64,000 nucleotides of DNA from Arthrobacter sp. zg-Y769 (GCF_020907405.1 NZ_JAJJOE010000009.1:186001-250000), one strand, 5' to 3'; shown: positions 34,437-46,302, numbered from the stretch's first letter. Notes: a model not told the origin generated them from the letters alone. Numbers and translations: made by a program.

Positions 34437-36551
34437 ATGGCCGAGAGACTGAGGAACCAGGCTTCGGCCTATCTGCGCCAGCATGCGGACAATCCTGTTG
34501 ACTGGTGGCCCTTCGGCGATGCGGCCTTCGCCGAAGCCCGGCGCCGGAATGTTCCGGTCTTTATCTCGGTGGGCTATGCAGCCTGCCACTGGTGCCACGT
34601 CATGGCGCATGAATCGTTCGAAGATGCCGCAACGGCGCAGTACCTGAATGAGAACTTCGTCTCGGTGAAGGTGGACCGCGAGGAACGCCCCGACGTTGAC
34701 GCCGTGTACATGGCTGCCACGCAGGCCCTCACCGGACAGGGTGGCTGGCCCATGAGCGTGTTTACCCTTCCGGACGGCCGCACCTTTTACGCCGGCACCT
34801 ATTTCCCGCCCCGCCAGCTGCAGGGTATGCCCTCCTTCCGGCAGGTAATGGAAGCGGTTTCCTCCGCCTGGCGGGACCGTCCGGAGGAAGTCGAGACAAG
34901 CGCGGCACAGATTGCCGCGCACCTGGCCTCCGCCCAGGCTGGAAACCGCCGGCTCGTCGGCACCCTGGAGCTGGCCGCCGAATCCGGGCCGCTCTCCGGT
35001 GACGTGCTTGCGGCCGGCGTCGAGGCCGTGGCGGAGCAGGAAGATCCCCGTTTCGGCGGACTGGGCGGTGCGCCGAAGTTCCCGCCGTCACCCCTGCTGC
35101 GGTTCCTGCTGGTTTACGGATCCACTGACCGCCCGGCGGCTGAGGCCGCCGCGTCCGTGGCCGGCCGCACGCTCGAAACCATGGCCCGCAGCGGACTCTA
35201 CGACCAGCTTGAAGGCGGTTTCGCCCGGTACACCGTGGACCGTGCCTGGGCCATCCCGCACTTCGAAAAGATGCTTTACGACAACGCCCAGCTGCTGCGC
35301 CTCTATGCCCATTGGAGCCGCTCGGCACCCACTTCGGACCAGCGGCGGCTGGCCCTGCAGGTCAGCGCCGATACCGCGGACTGGCTGGCGAAACGGCTGC
35401 GTGTGGAGGGGGGAGGGTTCGCGTCCTCGCTCGACGCCGATACCCTCGTTGACGGGCACCGCCGGGAGGGTGCCACCTATGTATGGACACCCGATGAGCT
35501 CCGCACCGTCCTGGCCGGTTCCGGGGCGGACGCTAACGCTGTGCTCTCCCTGCTGGACCTTGAAACCGGGCGGATGGAGGACGGCGCGTCCACCCTGCAT
35601 TTCGGGCGCAGCCTGGAGCCGGAGGAGGAGCAGCTCTGGCAGCGCGTGCGGCCCGCGCTGCTGGCCGTGCGGGACCGGCGGCCCCAGCCCGAACGCGATG
35701 ACAAAGTGGTGGCGGGATGGAACGGCCTGGCCATCGCCGGCCTGGCCGATGCCGCGCTGGCCCTCGGCGACGCCGGGGACCCAGGGGAGAAGGCAGCCGG
35801 CCTGCTGGACCTGGCCCGGGAAGCTGCCGGCTACCTGCTGCGCGTCCACCACCGAAACGGCCTGCTGGCACGGGTTTCCCATGCCGGCACCGCCGCTGGA
35901 ATTGAAGGCCTGCTTGAAGATTATGCCGGTGCCGCGGAGGGGCTGTTTGCGCTCTACGCCGCCACCGGTGAGGAGCAGTGGTACCGCGCCGCAGAGGAGC
36001 TGGTGCTGGCCGCCGAGCAGCGCTTCATCGTGGACGGCGTCCTGCAGGACACCGCAGTGCGCACGGACCAGCTCGCAGCCGCACAAGGGTCGCTCTCCGC
36101 AGCCGATCCGATGGACGGACCCACTCCCAGCGGCACCGCATTGTTCGCCGGCGTACTGGTGACCTACGCGGCCTATTCCGGGTCCTCGCGGCACCGTGCC
36201 ATTGCGGAAGCGCTGCTCGCCCACGTGCAGCTGGTGGCGGCGCGCGCACCGCGGGCCGGGGGCTGGGCCATGTCCGTTCTCGTGCAGGCACTGGAGGGAC
36301 CGCGCGAACTGGCCGTCACCGGCAGCGACCCTGCCCTGGTGGGGCAGCTGCTCCGGGCCGGGCGGACGGCGGGCGGTCCCGCCGTCGTCGTGGCGTCCGG
36401 ACCCGGCGGGGAAACGTCGGTGCCGCTGCTGCGCGACCGGCCCGCACCGGACGGGGGAGCGCTGGCCTACCTGTGCCGCGGTATGGTCTGCAGCCGCCCG
36501 GTGTCCACTCCGGAGGACCTGGCGGCCCAGTTCCGCGCACTGCGTTCCTAG
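34437..36551 (+). CDS. YyaL-type thioredoxin-domain / glycosidase-like protein
   Basis: A 704-residue protein with an N-terminal DUF255 thioredoxin-like domain whose CxxC is AACHWCHVM near residue 45, plus the family opening NQASAYLRQHADNPVDWWPF. The rest is an (alpha/alpha)6-barrel-like region with GGFARYTVDRAWAIPHFEKMLYDNAQLL, a very conserved stretch. Eukaryotic relatives are the spermatogenesis-associated SSP411 proteins. The biochemical role is not established. It starts 10 bp after the small membrane protein gene. Confidence 0.85.
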   Translation: MAERLRNQASAYLRQHADNPVDWWPFGDAAFAEARRRNVPVFISVGYAACHWCHVMAHESFEDAATAQYLNENFVSVKVDREERPDVDAVYMAATQALTGQGGWPMSVFTLPDGRTFYAGTYFPPRQLQGMPSFRQVMEAVSSAWRDRPEEVETSAAQIAAHLASAQAGNRRLVGTLELAAESGPLSGDVLAAGVEAVAEQEDPRFGGLGGAPKFPPSPLLRFLLVYGSTDRPAAEAAASVAGRTLETMARSGLYDQLEGGFARYTVDRAWAIPHFEKMLYDNAQLLRLYAHWSRSAPTSDQRRLALQVSADTADWLAKRLRVEGGGFASSLDADTLVDGHRREGATYVWTPDELRTVLAGSGADANAVLSLLDLETGRMEDGASTLHFGRSLEPEEEQLWQRVRPALLAVRDRRPQPERDDKVVAGWNGLAIAGLADAALALGDAGDPGEKAAGLLDLAREAAGYLLRVHHRNGLLARVSHAGTAAGIEGLLEDYAGAAEGLFALYAATGEEQWYRAAEELVLAAEQRFIVDGVLQDTAVRTDQLAAAQGSLSAADPMDGPTPSGTALFAGVLVTYAAYSGSSRHRAIAEALLAHVQLVAARAPRAGGWAMSVLVQALEGPRELAVTGSDPALVGQLLRAGRTAGGPAVVVASGPGGETSVPLLRDRPAPDGGALAYLCRGMVCSRPVSTPEDLAAQFRALRS

Positions 36552-36557
36552 CTGCTC

Positions 36558-37310
36558 CTAGCCGGCCACCGACCGGACGGCCATCAGGATGGCTGCGTAA
36601 TGGGCAGCGAAGCCGGCCAGCGTAAAGGCGTGGAAGATCTCGTGGAAGCCGAACCACTCCACGGAGGGGTTCGGCTTCTTCATTGCGTACATGACGGCAC
36701 CGGCAATGTACATTGCACCGCCGATGCAGATGAGCAGGGCTGCGGTGGGGTTGGTCCGGTAGAAATCCGGAATGTAGAACAGGGACGCGCAGCCCAGGGC
36801 AATGTACACGGGTGTGTAGAGCCAGCGGGGGGCATTCAGCCACAGGAGCCGGAACGCGACACCGACCAGGGCGCCGGCCCAGATGATCCACAGCAGGGTC
36901 ACGGCACTGTCCCGGGGCAGCAGGGACCAGGCCAGCGGCGTGTAGGAACCGGCAATCACCAGCATGATGTTGGTGTGGTCCAGGCGTTTCAGGACCGTTT
37001 TGACCTTCGGCGACCAATTGCCGCGGTGATAGACGGCGCTGGTGCCGAACAGCAGCACCCCGGTAAAGGCGTAGACCGCGGAGGCGATCCGGGTGTCGGC
37101 CGTGGGAGCGAGAACCACCAGGATGATCCCGGCCACCAGGGCGAGCGGCGTGGCGCCGGCATGCAGCCAGCCGCGCAGCCGGGGCTTGATTTCGAGTTCT
37201 TCGGCAACGGCCTCGACGGCGCTTTCCAGGGGGCCCGGTGCGGCCTTCGATTCGGGGTCATGCTGGGCCGGAACCCTTGAGGCAGGGGCATTGAATGGTG
37301 ACGAATCCAT
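36558..37310 (-). CDS. TrhA / hemolysin III family membrane protein
   Basis: A 250-residue protein with seven membrane segments and the PAQR-like signature: an early extramembrane His/Asp pattern (SAVYHRGNW after the second segment, LDHTNIMLVIAGSYTPLAW) and the late EWFGFHEIFHAFTLAGF with His residues that probably bind zinc. TrhA proteins tune membrane fluidity. The 45-residue cytoplasmic N-terminus is longer than usual. It converges with the YyaL gene with 6 bp between them. Confidence 0.88.
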   Translation of the reverse strand: MDSSPFNAPASRVPAQHDPESKAAPGPLESAVEAVAEELEIKPRLRGWLHAGATPLALVAGIILVVLAPTADTRIASAVYAFTGVLLFGTSAVYHRGNWSPKVKTVLKRLDHTNIMLVIAGSYTPLAWSLLPRDSAVTLLWIIWAGALVGVAFRLLWLNAPRWLYTPVYIALGCASLFYIPDFYRTNPTAALLICIGGAMYIAGAVMYAMKKPNPSVEWFGFHEIFHAFTLAGFAAHYAAILMAVRSVAG

Positions 37311-37494
37311 AACGGAAATTCTAACCTACGTTCGGGTAACTTACGGATCCGTAAGCCTCCGCCCGCACCGATCTGCGCTTCGGCAAGCCGAGCTAGCGGT
37401 AGCCTAGGAGAAGATTTTTATCCTTTGGGCAGACCCGGGGCAGCGGGACCGTTTGTCGGTGCCCGCTCCGGATCCCAGGCACGTGAGGCAAACA

Positions 37495-38256
37495 ATGAAA
37501 TTCCCCGGTGTTGTCTACGCCTACTACGAGCGTAAGCTGCGGCGGTCCCTGATCGGAGACCGCATCCCCGAACACATCGGGGTAATGGTGGATGGAAACC
37601 GGCGGTGGGCCAAGCTTGCCGGTGCGCCCACCAGCGACGGGCACCAGGCCGGAGCGGACAAGATCCTGGAGTTCCTGGGCTGGTGCCAGGAACTCGGTGT
37701 GCGGATGGTGACCCTGTACATGCTGTCTACGGACAACCTCAACCGTGATGCGGACGAGCTGGAACCGCTGCTGGACATTATCGGCAACACCCTGGACCGC
37801 CTGGGCGAAGAGGGCAACCTTCGGGTCCAGCCGGTAGGGGCCCTGGAGATCCTCCCGTCCCGGCTGGCCAAGCAGCTCACCGAGCTTGGCGAAAGCACCG
37901 GCGACGCCGATGGGCTGCATGTGAACGTGGCCATCGGTTACGGCGGACGGCGGGAAATCGTGGACGCCGTCAAGGAACTCCTGCGGGACGCCGAAGCCGA
38001 AGGCAAGGGGATCGCGGAGGTAACCGAGGAAATCTGCGACACCAGGATTTCCGAGTACCTCTATACGCGCGGCCAGCCGGACCCGGAACTGGTGATTAGG
38101 ACCTCCGGTGAACAGCGCCTCTCCGGCTTCCTGATGTGGCAGAGCGCCTACAGCGAGTTCTACTTCTGCGAAGCGCTCTGGCCGGATTTCCGGCGGGTGG
38201 ACTTCCTCCGCGCCCTGCGTGACTATGCTAGCCGGCAGCGGCGCTTCGGCTCCTAA
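37495..38256 (+). CDS. uppS: cis-Prenyl transferase (isoprenyl/undecaprenyl diphosphate synthase family)
   Basis: A 253-residue enzyme from ATG 37495; a GTG 42 bp upstream is possible. The catalytic Asp motif is HIGVMVDGNRRWAK, and later conserved blocks are TLYMLSTDNLNR, LHVNVAIGYGGRREIV and the C-terminal PDPELVIRTSGEQRLSGFLMWQSAYSEFYF. It builds the polyprenyl carrier for peptidoglycan and surface polysaccharide. Actinobacteria often have two such enzymes, one short-chain, and product length is not readable here. Confidence 0.9.
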   Translation: MKFPGVVYAYYERKLRRSLIGDRIPEHIGVMVDGNRRWAKLAGAPTSDGHQAGADKILEFLGWCQELGVRMVTLYMLSTDNLNRDADELEPLLDIIGNTLDRLGEEGNLRVQPVGALEILPSRLAKQLTELGESTGDADGLHVNVAIGYGGRREIVDAVKELLRDAEAEGKGIAEVTEEICDTRISEYLYTRGQPDPELVIRTSGEQRLSGFLMWQSAYSEFYFCEALWPDFRRVDFLRALRDYASRQRRFGS

Positions 38257-38270
38257 CGATTCTCCTGCGG

Positions 38271-38316
38271 CCGCAACAGGCCATGACAGGCCATGACCGG
38301 CCGTGTCCTGCTGCGG
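38271..38316 (+). terminator. Possible terminator after uppS
   Basis: CCGCAACAGG (38271-38280) pairs with CCTGCTGCGG (38307-38316), one mismatch. The loop holds a duplicated CAGGCCATGA (38278-38297). There is no T-run. Confidence 0.35.
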
Positions 38317-38447
38317 GGCTGCGCCTAGCGGGCGTACTTTGGTGCTATCGACCGGCAGCGGCCGGCCGGTATATGAGCACCAATGCAACACCTTATGGAA
38401 TACATCCAGCGACCGGGGCCCTGGGGCGCCCCTGACGGGAGTTCCAC

Positions 38448-39770
38448 GTGGCAGCTGAACAGAAAGTGCAGGAACCGGAACGGGCCAGCTTTGTGCTGGA
38501 CACCTCGGTGCTGCTGTCCGATCCGCGGGCGGTCCTCCGCTTTGCCGAACACGAGGTGATCCTTCCGCTGGTGGTCATCACCGAGCTGGAGCGCAAGCGG
38601 CAGGATCCCGAGCTTGGCTATTTCGCGCGGAATGCGCTGCGGCTGCTGGATGACCTGCGGATCCGGCACGGCGGGCTCGGGGCACCCGTCCCGTTGGGGG
38701 AGAGCGGCGGAACGCTGCGGGTGGAGCTGAACCACATCTCCACCGATGTGCTGCCCGCGGGCATCCGCGGCAGCGACAATGACAGCCGGATCCTCGCCGT
38801 GGCCAAGAGCCTGGCCGACGGCGGCCGGAACGTGACGGTGGTGTCCAAGGACCTGCCCATGCGCGTGAAGGCCTCGGCTATGGGACTGGCGGCGGATGAA
38901 TACCGCAACGAGCTGGTCCGGGATTCGGGCTGGACCGGAGTGGCGGAACTGGAAATCTCCGACGCGGACATGGCCCTCCTGTACGACCACCAGCCGCTGC
39001 TGATCCCCGAGGCCGCGGACCTGCCCGTCAACACCGGCACGGTGCTGATGGCCGGGCGGGCTTCGGCGCTGGGACGGGTGGGAGCAGATAAGCGGCTGCG
39101 GCTGGTCCGCGGGGACCGGGACGTCTTCGGGCTGCATGGACGATCGGCGGAACAGCGGCTGGCCATCGACCTGCTGATGGACCGGGAGGTGGGCATAGTT
39201 TCGCTGGGCGGCCGTGCGGGTACGGGTAAGTCGGCGCTGGCCCTGTGTGCCGGGCTGGAGGCAGTGCTCGAGCGCAGGGAACACCGCAAGGTGATGGTGT
39301 TCCGGCCGCTCTACGCAGTGGGCGGGCAGGAGCTGGGCTACCTGCCCGGCACGGAGTCCGAAAAAATGGGTCCCTGGGGCCAGGCGGTCTTCGACACCCT
39401 GGAGGCGCTGGTGTCCGTGGAGGTGGTGGAGGAGGTCCTGGACCGCGGCATGCTCGAGGTGCTGCCCCTGACCCACATCCGGGGCCGGTCACTTCATGAC
39501 GCCTTCGTGATCGTGGACGAGGCCCAGTCCCTGGAGAAGAATGTCCTGCTCACGGTCCTGTCCCGAATCGGGCAGAACTCGAAGGTGGTTTTGACCCACG
39601 ATGTCGCGCAGCGGGACAACCTGCGGGTGGGCCGGCACGACGGCGTGGCGGCCGTGGTCGAGACGCTCAAGGGCCATCCGCTGTTCGGGCACGTGACGCT
39701 GACACGCTCGGAGCGTTCCCCCATCGCGGCACTGGTGACCGAACTGCTGGAGGAAGGCCAGATCGGCTGA
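38448..39770 (+). CDS. PIN-PhoH fusion ATPase/RNase (PhoH2)
   Basis: A 440-residue protein from GTG 38448. The N-terminal PIN nuclease domain begins [18 protein letters not shown] and has acidic residues in [11 protein letters not shown] and [11 protein letters not shown]. The C-terminal PhoH ATPase has Walker [14 protein letters not shown] and Walker [12 protein letters not shown]. Such PhoH2 proteins are sequence-specific RNA helicase/RNases in mycobacteria. No antitoxin-like small gene was seen directly upstream, although a 190-bp gap precedes it. Confidence 0.9.
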   Translation: MAAEQKVQEPERASFVLDTSVLLSDPRAVLRFAEHEVILPLVVITELERKRQDPELGYFARNALRLLDDLRIRHGGLGAPVPLGESGGTLRVELNHISTDVLPAGIRGSDNDSRILAVAKSLADGGRNVTVVSKDLPMRVKASAMGLAADEYRNELVRDSGWTGVAELEISDADMALLYDHQPLLIPEAADLPVNTGTVLMAGRASALGRVGADKRLRLVRGDRDVFGLHGRSAEQRLAIDLLMDREVGIVSLGGRAGTGKSALALCAGLEAVLERREHRKVMVFRPLYAVGGQELGYLPGTESEKMGPWGQAVFDTLEALVSVEVVEEVLDRGMLEVLPLTHIRGRSLHDAFVIVDEAQSLEKNVLLTVLSRIGQNSKVVLTHDVAQRDNLRVGRHDGVAAVVETLKGHPLFGHVTLTRSERSPIAALVTELLEEGQIG

Positions 39771-39830
39771 GTTGTCCACAGCGGCACCGCTGCGTCCCGG
39801 AACTGCGTCCGCTGTGGGTACGGTGTGCCC

Positions 39831-40364
39831 ATGATCCAGATCCTGGCGGGTTACTACGGGGCGGGTACGGCCGGTGCGGCTGGTGCATCAGTTGCCGTGG
39901 TCCTGCTGGGCGCGGCACTCGTTTGGTTCGCCGCTGTCGCCGTCCGGCTGGCCGTGACCGATATCCGCACACGCCGCCTGCCCAATGCGCTGGTCCTGCC
40001 GTCCTATCCCATAGCCGGCGGACTGCTGGGCGGTGCCGCGCTCGCCGCCGGGGAACCGGACCGGGTGGCTGCCATGCTGCTGGGTGCCGCCGCGCTGTGG
40101 GCCGGGTTTTTTGCCCTGCGGCTCCTGAGCCCGGCCGGCCTGGGCTTCGGGGACGTCAAGCTTGGCGGACTGCTGGGCCTTTACCTGGGGTTCCTCGGCG
40201 CCGGCCACGTGCTGGCGGGGGCGGTGGCTGCGTTTGTCTTCGGCGGGCTCTGGGGGGTGGCCCTGATCCTCACGGGGCGGGGAACGGCGTCGTCCGCCGT
40301 GGCCTTCGGGCCCTTCCTCCTCCTGGGGGCCGCCGTCGCCATGCTGGCCCCTGCCCTACAGTAG
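39831..40364 (+). CDS. A24 prepilin peptidase, short form
   Basis: A 178-residue protein from ATG 39831. TACGGT (39819-39824) ends 6 nt upstream, so it is probably leaderless. Six membrane segments carry the two catalytic Asp of the TFPP fold: VTDIRTRRLPN and GLGFGDVKLGGLLG. It lacks the N-terminal methyltransferase domain of full PilD. It would process type IV pilin or Tad/Flp-like prepilins, but no pilus gene is in the window. Confidence 0.88.
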   Translation: MIQILAGYYGAGTAGAAGASVAVVLLGAALVWFAAVAVRLAVTDIRTRRLPNALVLPSYPIAGGLLGGAALAAGEPDRVAAMLLGAAALWAGFFALRLLSPAGLGFGDVKLGGLLGLYLGFLGAGHVLAGAVAAFVFGGLWGVALILTGRGTASSAVAFGPFLLLGAAVAMLAPALQ

Positions 40365-40368
40365 GACC

Positions 40369-40839
40369 ATGCCTACCCCCGATTTTGTCCTGTCCCTGCG
40401 CGAGCGGATAGGACACGATCCGCTTTGGCTTCCCGGCGTTACGGCAGTGGTATTCAACGCCGAAGGGCAGGTGCTCCTGGGCCGGCGTGCGGATAACGGC
40501 CGCTGGGCGCTGATCACCGGAATACTCGAACCGGGCGAGGAGGCAGGGCCGGGAGCCCTGCGCGAGGTGGAAGAGGAAACCGGTATCCGGGCCGAGCTGG
40601 AACACCTCATCCACGTCGGCGCCCACGGGCCGGTCACCTTTCCCAACGGGGATGTCTGCTCCTTCCTGAACCTCGCCTTCAGCTGCAGGTACGTTTCCGG
40701 AACGGCACGGGTGAACGACGACGAGTCCACCGAGGTCGGCTGGTACGCCCTGGATGCCCTGCCGCCCCTGAGCGAGAGGCACCGGATGCTCATTGACGTG
40801 GCCCTGGCTTCCGACGGCGTGCCCGTCTTCGACCGCTGA
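40369..40839 (+). CDS. NUDIX hydrolase
   Basis: A 156-residue protein. The Nudix box is intact: GILEPGEEAGPGALREVEEETGI (Gx5Ex7REUxEExGU). TACAGT (40357-40362) ends 6 nt before ATG 40369, making a leaderless mRNA likely even though it follows the peptidase gene by only 4 bp. It cleaves nucleoside diphosphates linked to another moiety, but the specific substrate cannot be read. The N-terminal VTAVVFNAEGQVLLGRRADNGRWALI fits ADP-ribose or sanitising enzymes. Confidence 0.9.
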   Translation: MPTPDFVLSLRERIGHDPLWLPGVTAVVFNAEGQVLLGRRADNGRWALITGILEPGEEAGPGALREVEEETGIRAELEHLIHVGAHGPVTFPNGDVCSFLNLAFSCRYVSGTARVNDDESTEVGWYALDALPPLSERHRMLIDVALASDGVPVFDR

Positions 40840-40861
40840 TCCGCTGATGCGCTGCACGGCG

Positions 40862-40891
40862 AGGGCCGCCCCGCAGCAGCGGAGCGGCCCT
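40862..40891. terminator. Terminator between NUDIX gene and MFS gene
   Basis: AGGGCCGC (40862-40869) pairs with GCGGCCCT (40884-40891) and is followed by TTTG. It serves two convergent genes. Confidence 0.6.
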
Positions 40892-40917
40892 TTGCCAGCC
40901 GGGCGCAGTTGAAGCTG

Positions 40918-42651
<1,734 letters not shown>

Positions 42652-43359
42652 TTACGTGTCCTTGGCGGTATCGGCAGGGGCGGTGGAAGCAGGGCGGTGG
42701 TCCGTCGGTTCGACGGAGAGTGGAGACGCGGACGAAAACACGTCGATGGCCGCATTGACCTCGGTGACGAGGATGCTGCGGTAGGAATCGGTGTTGGACG
42801 GATCGAAGAAGCGGAGCCCGGCACGCTGGACCAGTGCTCCGAAGACGGCAACGGTTGCCCGGACGCACGGGTCATCGGCCGGCAGGGACTCCCGGGCAGC
42901 TACTATCCGCGCAAAGGTTTCCTCGGTCTCCCGGGAGCCCCGCATGGCCTTGGAGATCAGCCGGGGTTCGGTGCTGACCGCCTCCTTCAACAGGGCCATC
43001 TCCGAGCGGGACATGGCCAGGCGCTCGGTCATACCGACGGCCAGGTCTACGAAGTCGGCGACCAGGGACGGGGAGATCGCTCCCTGCGGGGAGCCGGCGC
43101 CGCCGTCGATGAAGCGTTGGACCAGATCCTCCGGAAGATCGTCGGCGGGCGATCCCAGGATGGCGTCTTCCTTAGTGGGGAAGTAGTTGAAAAACGTCCG
43201 GCGGGAGACGCCTACCCGCTCGCACAGCTGTTCAACGGTAAAGCCGTTGACACCGTGCGCGGCGGTAAGGGTGCGGGCATGCGCAGTGATGGCCGCCCGT
43301 GTCGCGGTCCGCTTGCGTTCCCGCAGTCCGCCGTCTTCTCCCGCTGCACTATTCGTCAC
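42652..43359 (-). CDS. TetR-family repressor of the MFS pump
   Basis: A 235-residue protein from GTG 43359. The helix-turn-helix is in VNGFTVEQLCERVGVSRRTFFNYFPTKEDAIL, a clean TetR_N signature, and the rest is a ligand-binding helical domain. A perfect 9+9-bp inverted repeat lies 11 bp upstream of the start, so it likely represses itself and the co-transcribed pump. Confidence 0.92.
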   Translation of the reverse strand: MTNSAAGEDGGLRERKRTATRAAITAHARTLTAAHGVNGFTVEQLCERVGVSRRTFFNYFPTKEDAILGSPADDLPEDLVQRFIDGGAGSPQGAISPSLVADFVDLAVGMTERLAMSRSEMALLKEAVSTEPRLISKAMRGSRETEETFARIVAARESLPADDPCVRATVAVFGALVQRAGLRFFDPSNTDSYRSILVTEVNAAIDVFSSASPLSVEPTDHRPASTAPADTAKDT

Positions 43360-43369
43360 GGAGCAAAGT

Positions 43370-43396
43370 TTTGCACTCTGGTAGAAGGAGTGCAAA
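43370..43396. promoter_or_regulatory. TetR operator
   Basis: TTTGCACTC (43370-43378) and GAGTGCAAA (43388-43396) are exact inverted copies separated by 9 bp. The site lies just ahead of the tetR-MFS operon. Confidence 0.8.
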
Positions 43397-43420
43397 TTGC
43401 GACTCCGGCGGGGGCACGGC

Positions 43421-43467
43421 GAAGGGGCGCCCGGAAAATGAACTGGTCAGATTCCGGACGCCCCTTC
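43421..43467 (-). terminator. Terminator after fumC
   Basis: GAAGGGGCG-C-CCGGA pairs with TCCGG-A-CGCCCCTTC around a 17-nt loop, with one internal mismatch. It follows fumC on the minus strand. Confidence 0.65.
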
Positions 43468-43520
43468 GGTAAACAACGTGCCGACGGCGGCTGTGCCGGC
43501 CAGGCCGGCGGCGGCGTTGG

Positions 43521-44942
43521 CTAGGCCTGCGGGGGCTTGGTCATGGACAGGACGTCAAGTGCCTTGTCCAGCTGCTCCACAGTGAGTTCGCCGCGCTCTA
43601 CGTAGCCGAGATCCTCGACGGCCTGGCGGATGGTCTTGCCTTCCTTGACGGAGTACTTGGCGATCTTCGCAGCGTTTTCGTAACCGATGAACTTGTTCAG
43701 CGGAGTCACGATGGACGGCGAAGCTTCAGCCAGGTAGCGGGCGCGCTCGACGTTGGCTTCAATGCCGTCGATCATCTTGTCCGCCATCACGCGGGAGGAA
43801 TTCGCCAGGAGCCGGATGGACTCAAGCAGGTTCGCGGCGATCACCGGGATGCCCACGTTGAGTTCGAAGTAACCGAAGGTGCCGGCCCAGGCCACGGCGG
43901 CGTCGTTACCCACCACCTGCGCGGCAACCTGCAGGACTGCCTCGGAGATGACGGGATTGACCTTGCCCGGCATGATCGAGGAGCCCGGCTGCAGATCGGG
44001 GATGGCAATCTCGCCCAGGCCGGTGTTGGGGCCCGAACCCATCCAGCGCAGGTCATTGGCGATCTTGGAGAAGGAGACGGCGATGGTGCGGAGCATGCCC
44101 GAAACCTCGACCAGCGCGTCGCGGTTGGCCTGCGCTTCGAAATGGTCGCGGGCTTCGGTCAGCGGCAGGCCGGTGTCTGCGGCCAGCAGCTCGATGACGC
44201 GCTGCGGGAAGCCGGCGGGCGTGTTGATTCCGGTGCCGACGGCGGTGCCGCCCAGCGGGACCTCGGCCACGCGGGGCAGGGAGGCCTGCACACGCTCGAT
44301 GCCGTAGCGGACCTGGGCGGCGTAGCCGCCGAACTCCTGGCCGAGGGTGACCGGAGTGGCGTCCATCAGGTGCGTACGCCCGGACTTCACGACGTCCTTG
44401 AATTCCTCGGCCTTGCGCTCCAGCGATACGGCGAGGTGCTCGAGGGCGGGGATCAGGTTGTTGATCAGCGCGGACGCGGCGGCAACGTGCACCGACGTCG
44501 GGAAGACATCGTTGGAGGACTGCGAGGCATTCACGTGGTCGTTCGGGTGGACGCTGGTCTCGCTGCCGGCTTCCTTCAGCGCACGGGTGGCGAGCTCGGC
44601 GAGGACCTCGTTGGTGTTCATGTTCGAGGACGTGCCGGAACCGGTCTGGAAGATATCGATCGGGAACTGGTCATTGTAGGCACCGCTGGCAACGGCGTCG
44701 GCAGCCTTCTCAATGGCCCGGGCGCGCTCGTCGTCGAGCACTCCCAGTTCGGCGTTTGCAGTCGCAGCGGCCTTCTTGATCCGTGCGAGCGCTTCGATGT
44801 GCGATGGTTCCAGCGTGGTGCCGGAAATGGGGAAGTTCTCGACCGCGCGCTGCGTCTGGGCGCGGTAGAGGGCGGAGGCCGGAACCCGGACCTCACCCAT
44901 GGTGTCGTGTTCGATGCGGTATTCGGAGGTGTCAGAAGTCAT
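43521..44942 (-). CDS. fumC: Fumarate hydratase, class II
   Basis: A 473-residue enzyme of the TCA cycle converting fumarate to malate. The signature [12 protein letters not shown] is intact, as are [12 protein letters not shown] (with the catalytic-site His) and [17 protein letters not shown] 44942 was chosen because TAGGCT ends 7 nt before it and GGGGGAC adjoins it; an upstream GTG adds nine residues. Iron-independent class II form. It is the first of several separate minus-strand genes. Confidence 0.96.
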   Translation of the reverse strand: MTSDTSEYRIEHDTMGEVRVPASALYRAQTQRAVENFPISGTTLEPSHIEALARIKKAAATANAELGVLDDERARAIEKAADAVASGAYNDQFPIDIFQTGSGTSSNMNTNEVLAELATRALKEAGSETSVHPNDHVNASQSSNDVFPTSVHVAAASALINNLIPALEHLAVSLERKAEEFKDVVKSGRTHLMDATPVTLGQEFGGYAAQVRYGIERVQASLPRVAEVPLGGTAVGTGINTPAGFPQRVIELLAADTGLPLTEARDHFEAQANRDALVEVSGMLRTIAVSFSKIANDLRWMGSGPNTGLGEIAIPDLQPGSSIMPGKVNPVISEAVLQVAAQVVGNDAAVAWAGTFGYFELNVGIPVIAANLLESIRLLANSSRVMADKMIDGIEANVERARYLAEASPSIVTPLNKFIGYENAAKIAKYSVKEGKTIRQAVEDLGYVERGELTVEQLDKALDVLSMTKPPQA

Positions 44943-44983
44943 GTCCCCCAGCCTAATCTCCGAAGGCACCGCAGTGATAACCG

Positions 44984-45646
44984 CTACTTGGGCAGTGTCG
45001 AACGCAGGACGGCCGGATGCTCGAGGGCGCCGAAACCGGAGACGAGTTCGGCGTTGCCCTCCGCCAGCCGGTAGGACAGGCCGATCACGGCGACGCGTCC
45101 TTCCTCGACTGCCGCGGAAATGAGCCGGGAGCTTTCCACCAGGCGTTCCGCGGTCTGCTTCGTGTGTTCAACCACCATGTCGTTGACCTCGTGCAGGTCC
45201 TTGCGCTGTGCCGCCAGCACGGACGGGGTGATCCGTTCCACCAGGCTGCGGACGTACCCGGTGGGCATCACGCCGGTGTCAACGGTGGTCTTCGCGGCCG
45301 TGACGGCGCCGCAGTTGTCGTGGCCGAGCACCACAATGAGGGGCACGCCGAGGGTGCCCACGCTGTACTCCAGCGAGCCGAGCACGGCGTCGTCAATGAC
45401 CTGGCCGGCAGTGCGGACCACGAAAGCGTCACCGAGGCCAAGGTCGAAGATGATCTCGGCGGCGAGGCGGGAGTCCGAGCAGCCGAAAATCACGGCGAAC
45501 GGGTTCTGCCCCTCCACCAGTGAACTGCGCCGCGGTGCGTCCTGGTTGGGGTGCCTGGCGGTGCCTGCCACGAAACGGGAGTTGCCTTCGCGCAGTTTCT
45601 GCCAGGCGTCGGCGGGGGTAATGGTTTTTTCGTTCGCTGTTTCCAC
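44984..45646 (-). CDS. Beta-class carbonic anhydrase
   Basis: A 220-residue zinc enzyme interconverting CO2 and bicarbonate. Zinc ligands and catalytic dyad are in [11 protein letters not shown] (Cys, Asp-Arg) and [11 protein letters not shown] (His, Cys), with RTAGQVI between them. GTG 45646 has TAATCT 7 nt upstream and no ribosome site, so it is probably leaderless. It lies near fumC and purE/K, whose pathways use CO2/bicarbonate, as in mycobacteria. Confidence 0.93.
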   Translation of the reverse strand: METANEKTITPADAWQKLREGNSRFVAGTARHPNQDAPRRSSLVEGQNPFAVIFGCSDSRLAAEIIFDLGLGDAFVVRTAGQVIDDAVLGSLEYSVGTLGVPLIVVLGHDNCGAVTAAKTTVDTGVMPTGYVRSLVERITPSVLAAQRKDLHEVNDMVVEHTKQTAERLVESSRLISAAVEEGRVAVIGLSYRLAEGNAELVSGFGALEHPAVLRSTLPK

Positions 45647-45708
45647 GCTACCGAGATTACTCCTATGGGACCGGTGGGGTCGGCGGGGATACTCCGCAGG
45701 CGGTCGCG

Positions 45709-46302
45709 TCAGTTGCCGCGCAGTTCCCGGACCGCGTGTTCGGCCAGCACATCGAATTCGGCCAGATCGGCGGAACCGGACAGCAGGAGGGTCTGGCCGT
45801 CGATCTCTCCGACCAGCGTGGCGTCGCCGTTGGAGGAATCGCGCAGCTCCCAGGTGATCCCGCCGGCCGGACGCTCGCCGGAGACCGTTGAATCCCCGGT
45901 GTGCTCGAACACCCAGGTGGGATTCGCGGCGTTGGTCTGGGTCAGGGAGATGAACTCGGTATCCGGGGTGACATATCCCACCTCCCAGTTCGGCACGCCG
46001 TCATTGGTTCCGGCATTCCAGCGGGCGTAGTTCGCGCTCCAGCCGTCCGGGAGTTCCAGGGCCAGCGGGCGGTACCCGGCATCGCCGGCAGCCTGGTTGG
46101 CCGCGGCCGCAACATCGACATTGCGGGCCTGCATCTTCGGTGCGGGATTGAGCAGCACCGGCACCAGGCACAGTGCCAGCGTGAGGCCCGTTGCAATCAG
46201 CATGCCGATCACGGTGGCATTGGCCCGCTTCGCCTGCTTGGCGGTCAGTACCGGCGTTACGGGTTGATCGGTCTGCTGGGGATCCGGCTGGGTTTCACTC
46301 AC
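45709..46302 (-). CDS. DUF4245 membrane-anchored protein
   Basis: A 197-residue protein from GTG 46302 with GGAGG just upstream. A 40-residue cytoplasmic head, one membrane segment (ATVIGMLIATGLTLALCLVPVLL) and an extracytoplasmic domain with LPDGWSANYARWN and WEVGYVTPDTEFISLTQ match DUF4245. Function unknown. It is divergent from glpX, its usual partner in actinobacteria. Confidence 0.85.
   Translation of the reverse strand: MSETQPDPQQTDQPVTPVLTAKQAKRANATVIGMLIATGLTLALCLVPVLLNPAPKMQARNVDVAAAANQAAGDAGYRPLALELPDGWSANYARWNAGTNDGVPNWEVGYVTPDTEFISLTQTNAANPTWVFEHTGDSTVSGERPAGGITWELRDSSNGDATLVGEIDGQTLLLSGSADLAEFDVLAEHAVRELRGN

Noticed and set aside
38448-39770. Toxin-antitoxin operon (PhoAT/PhoH2 type)
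   Set aside because: The PIN-PhoH protein is clear, but no convincing antitoxin-sized ORF with a ribosome site was found in the 190-bp gap upstream.
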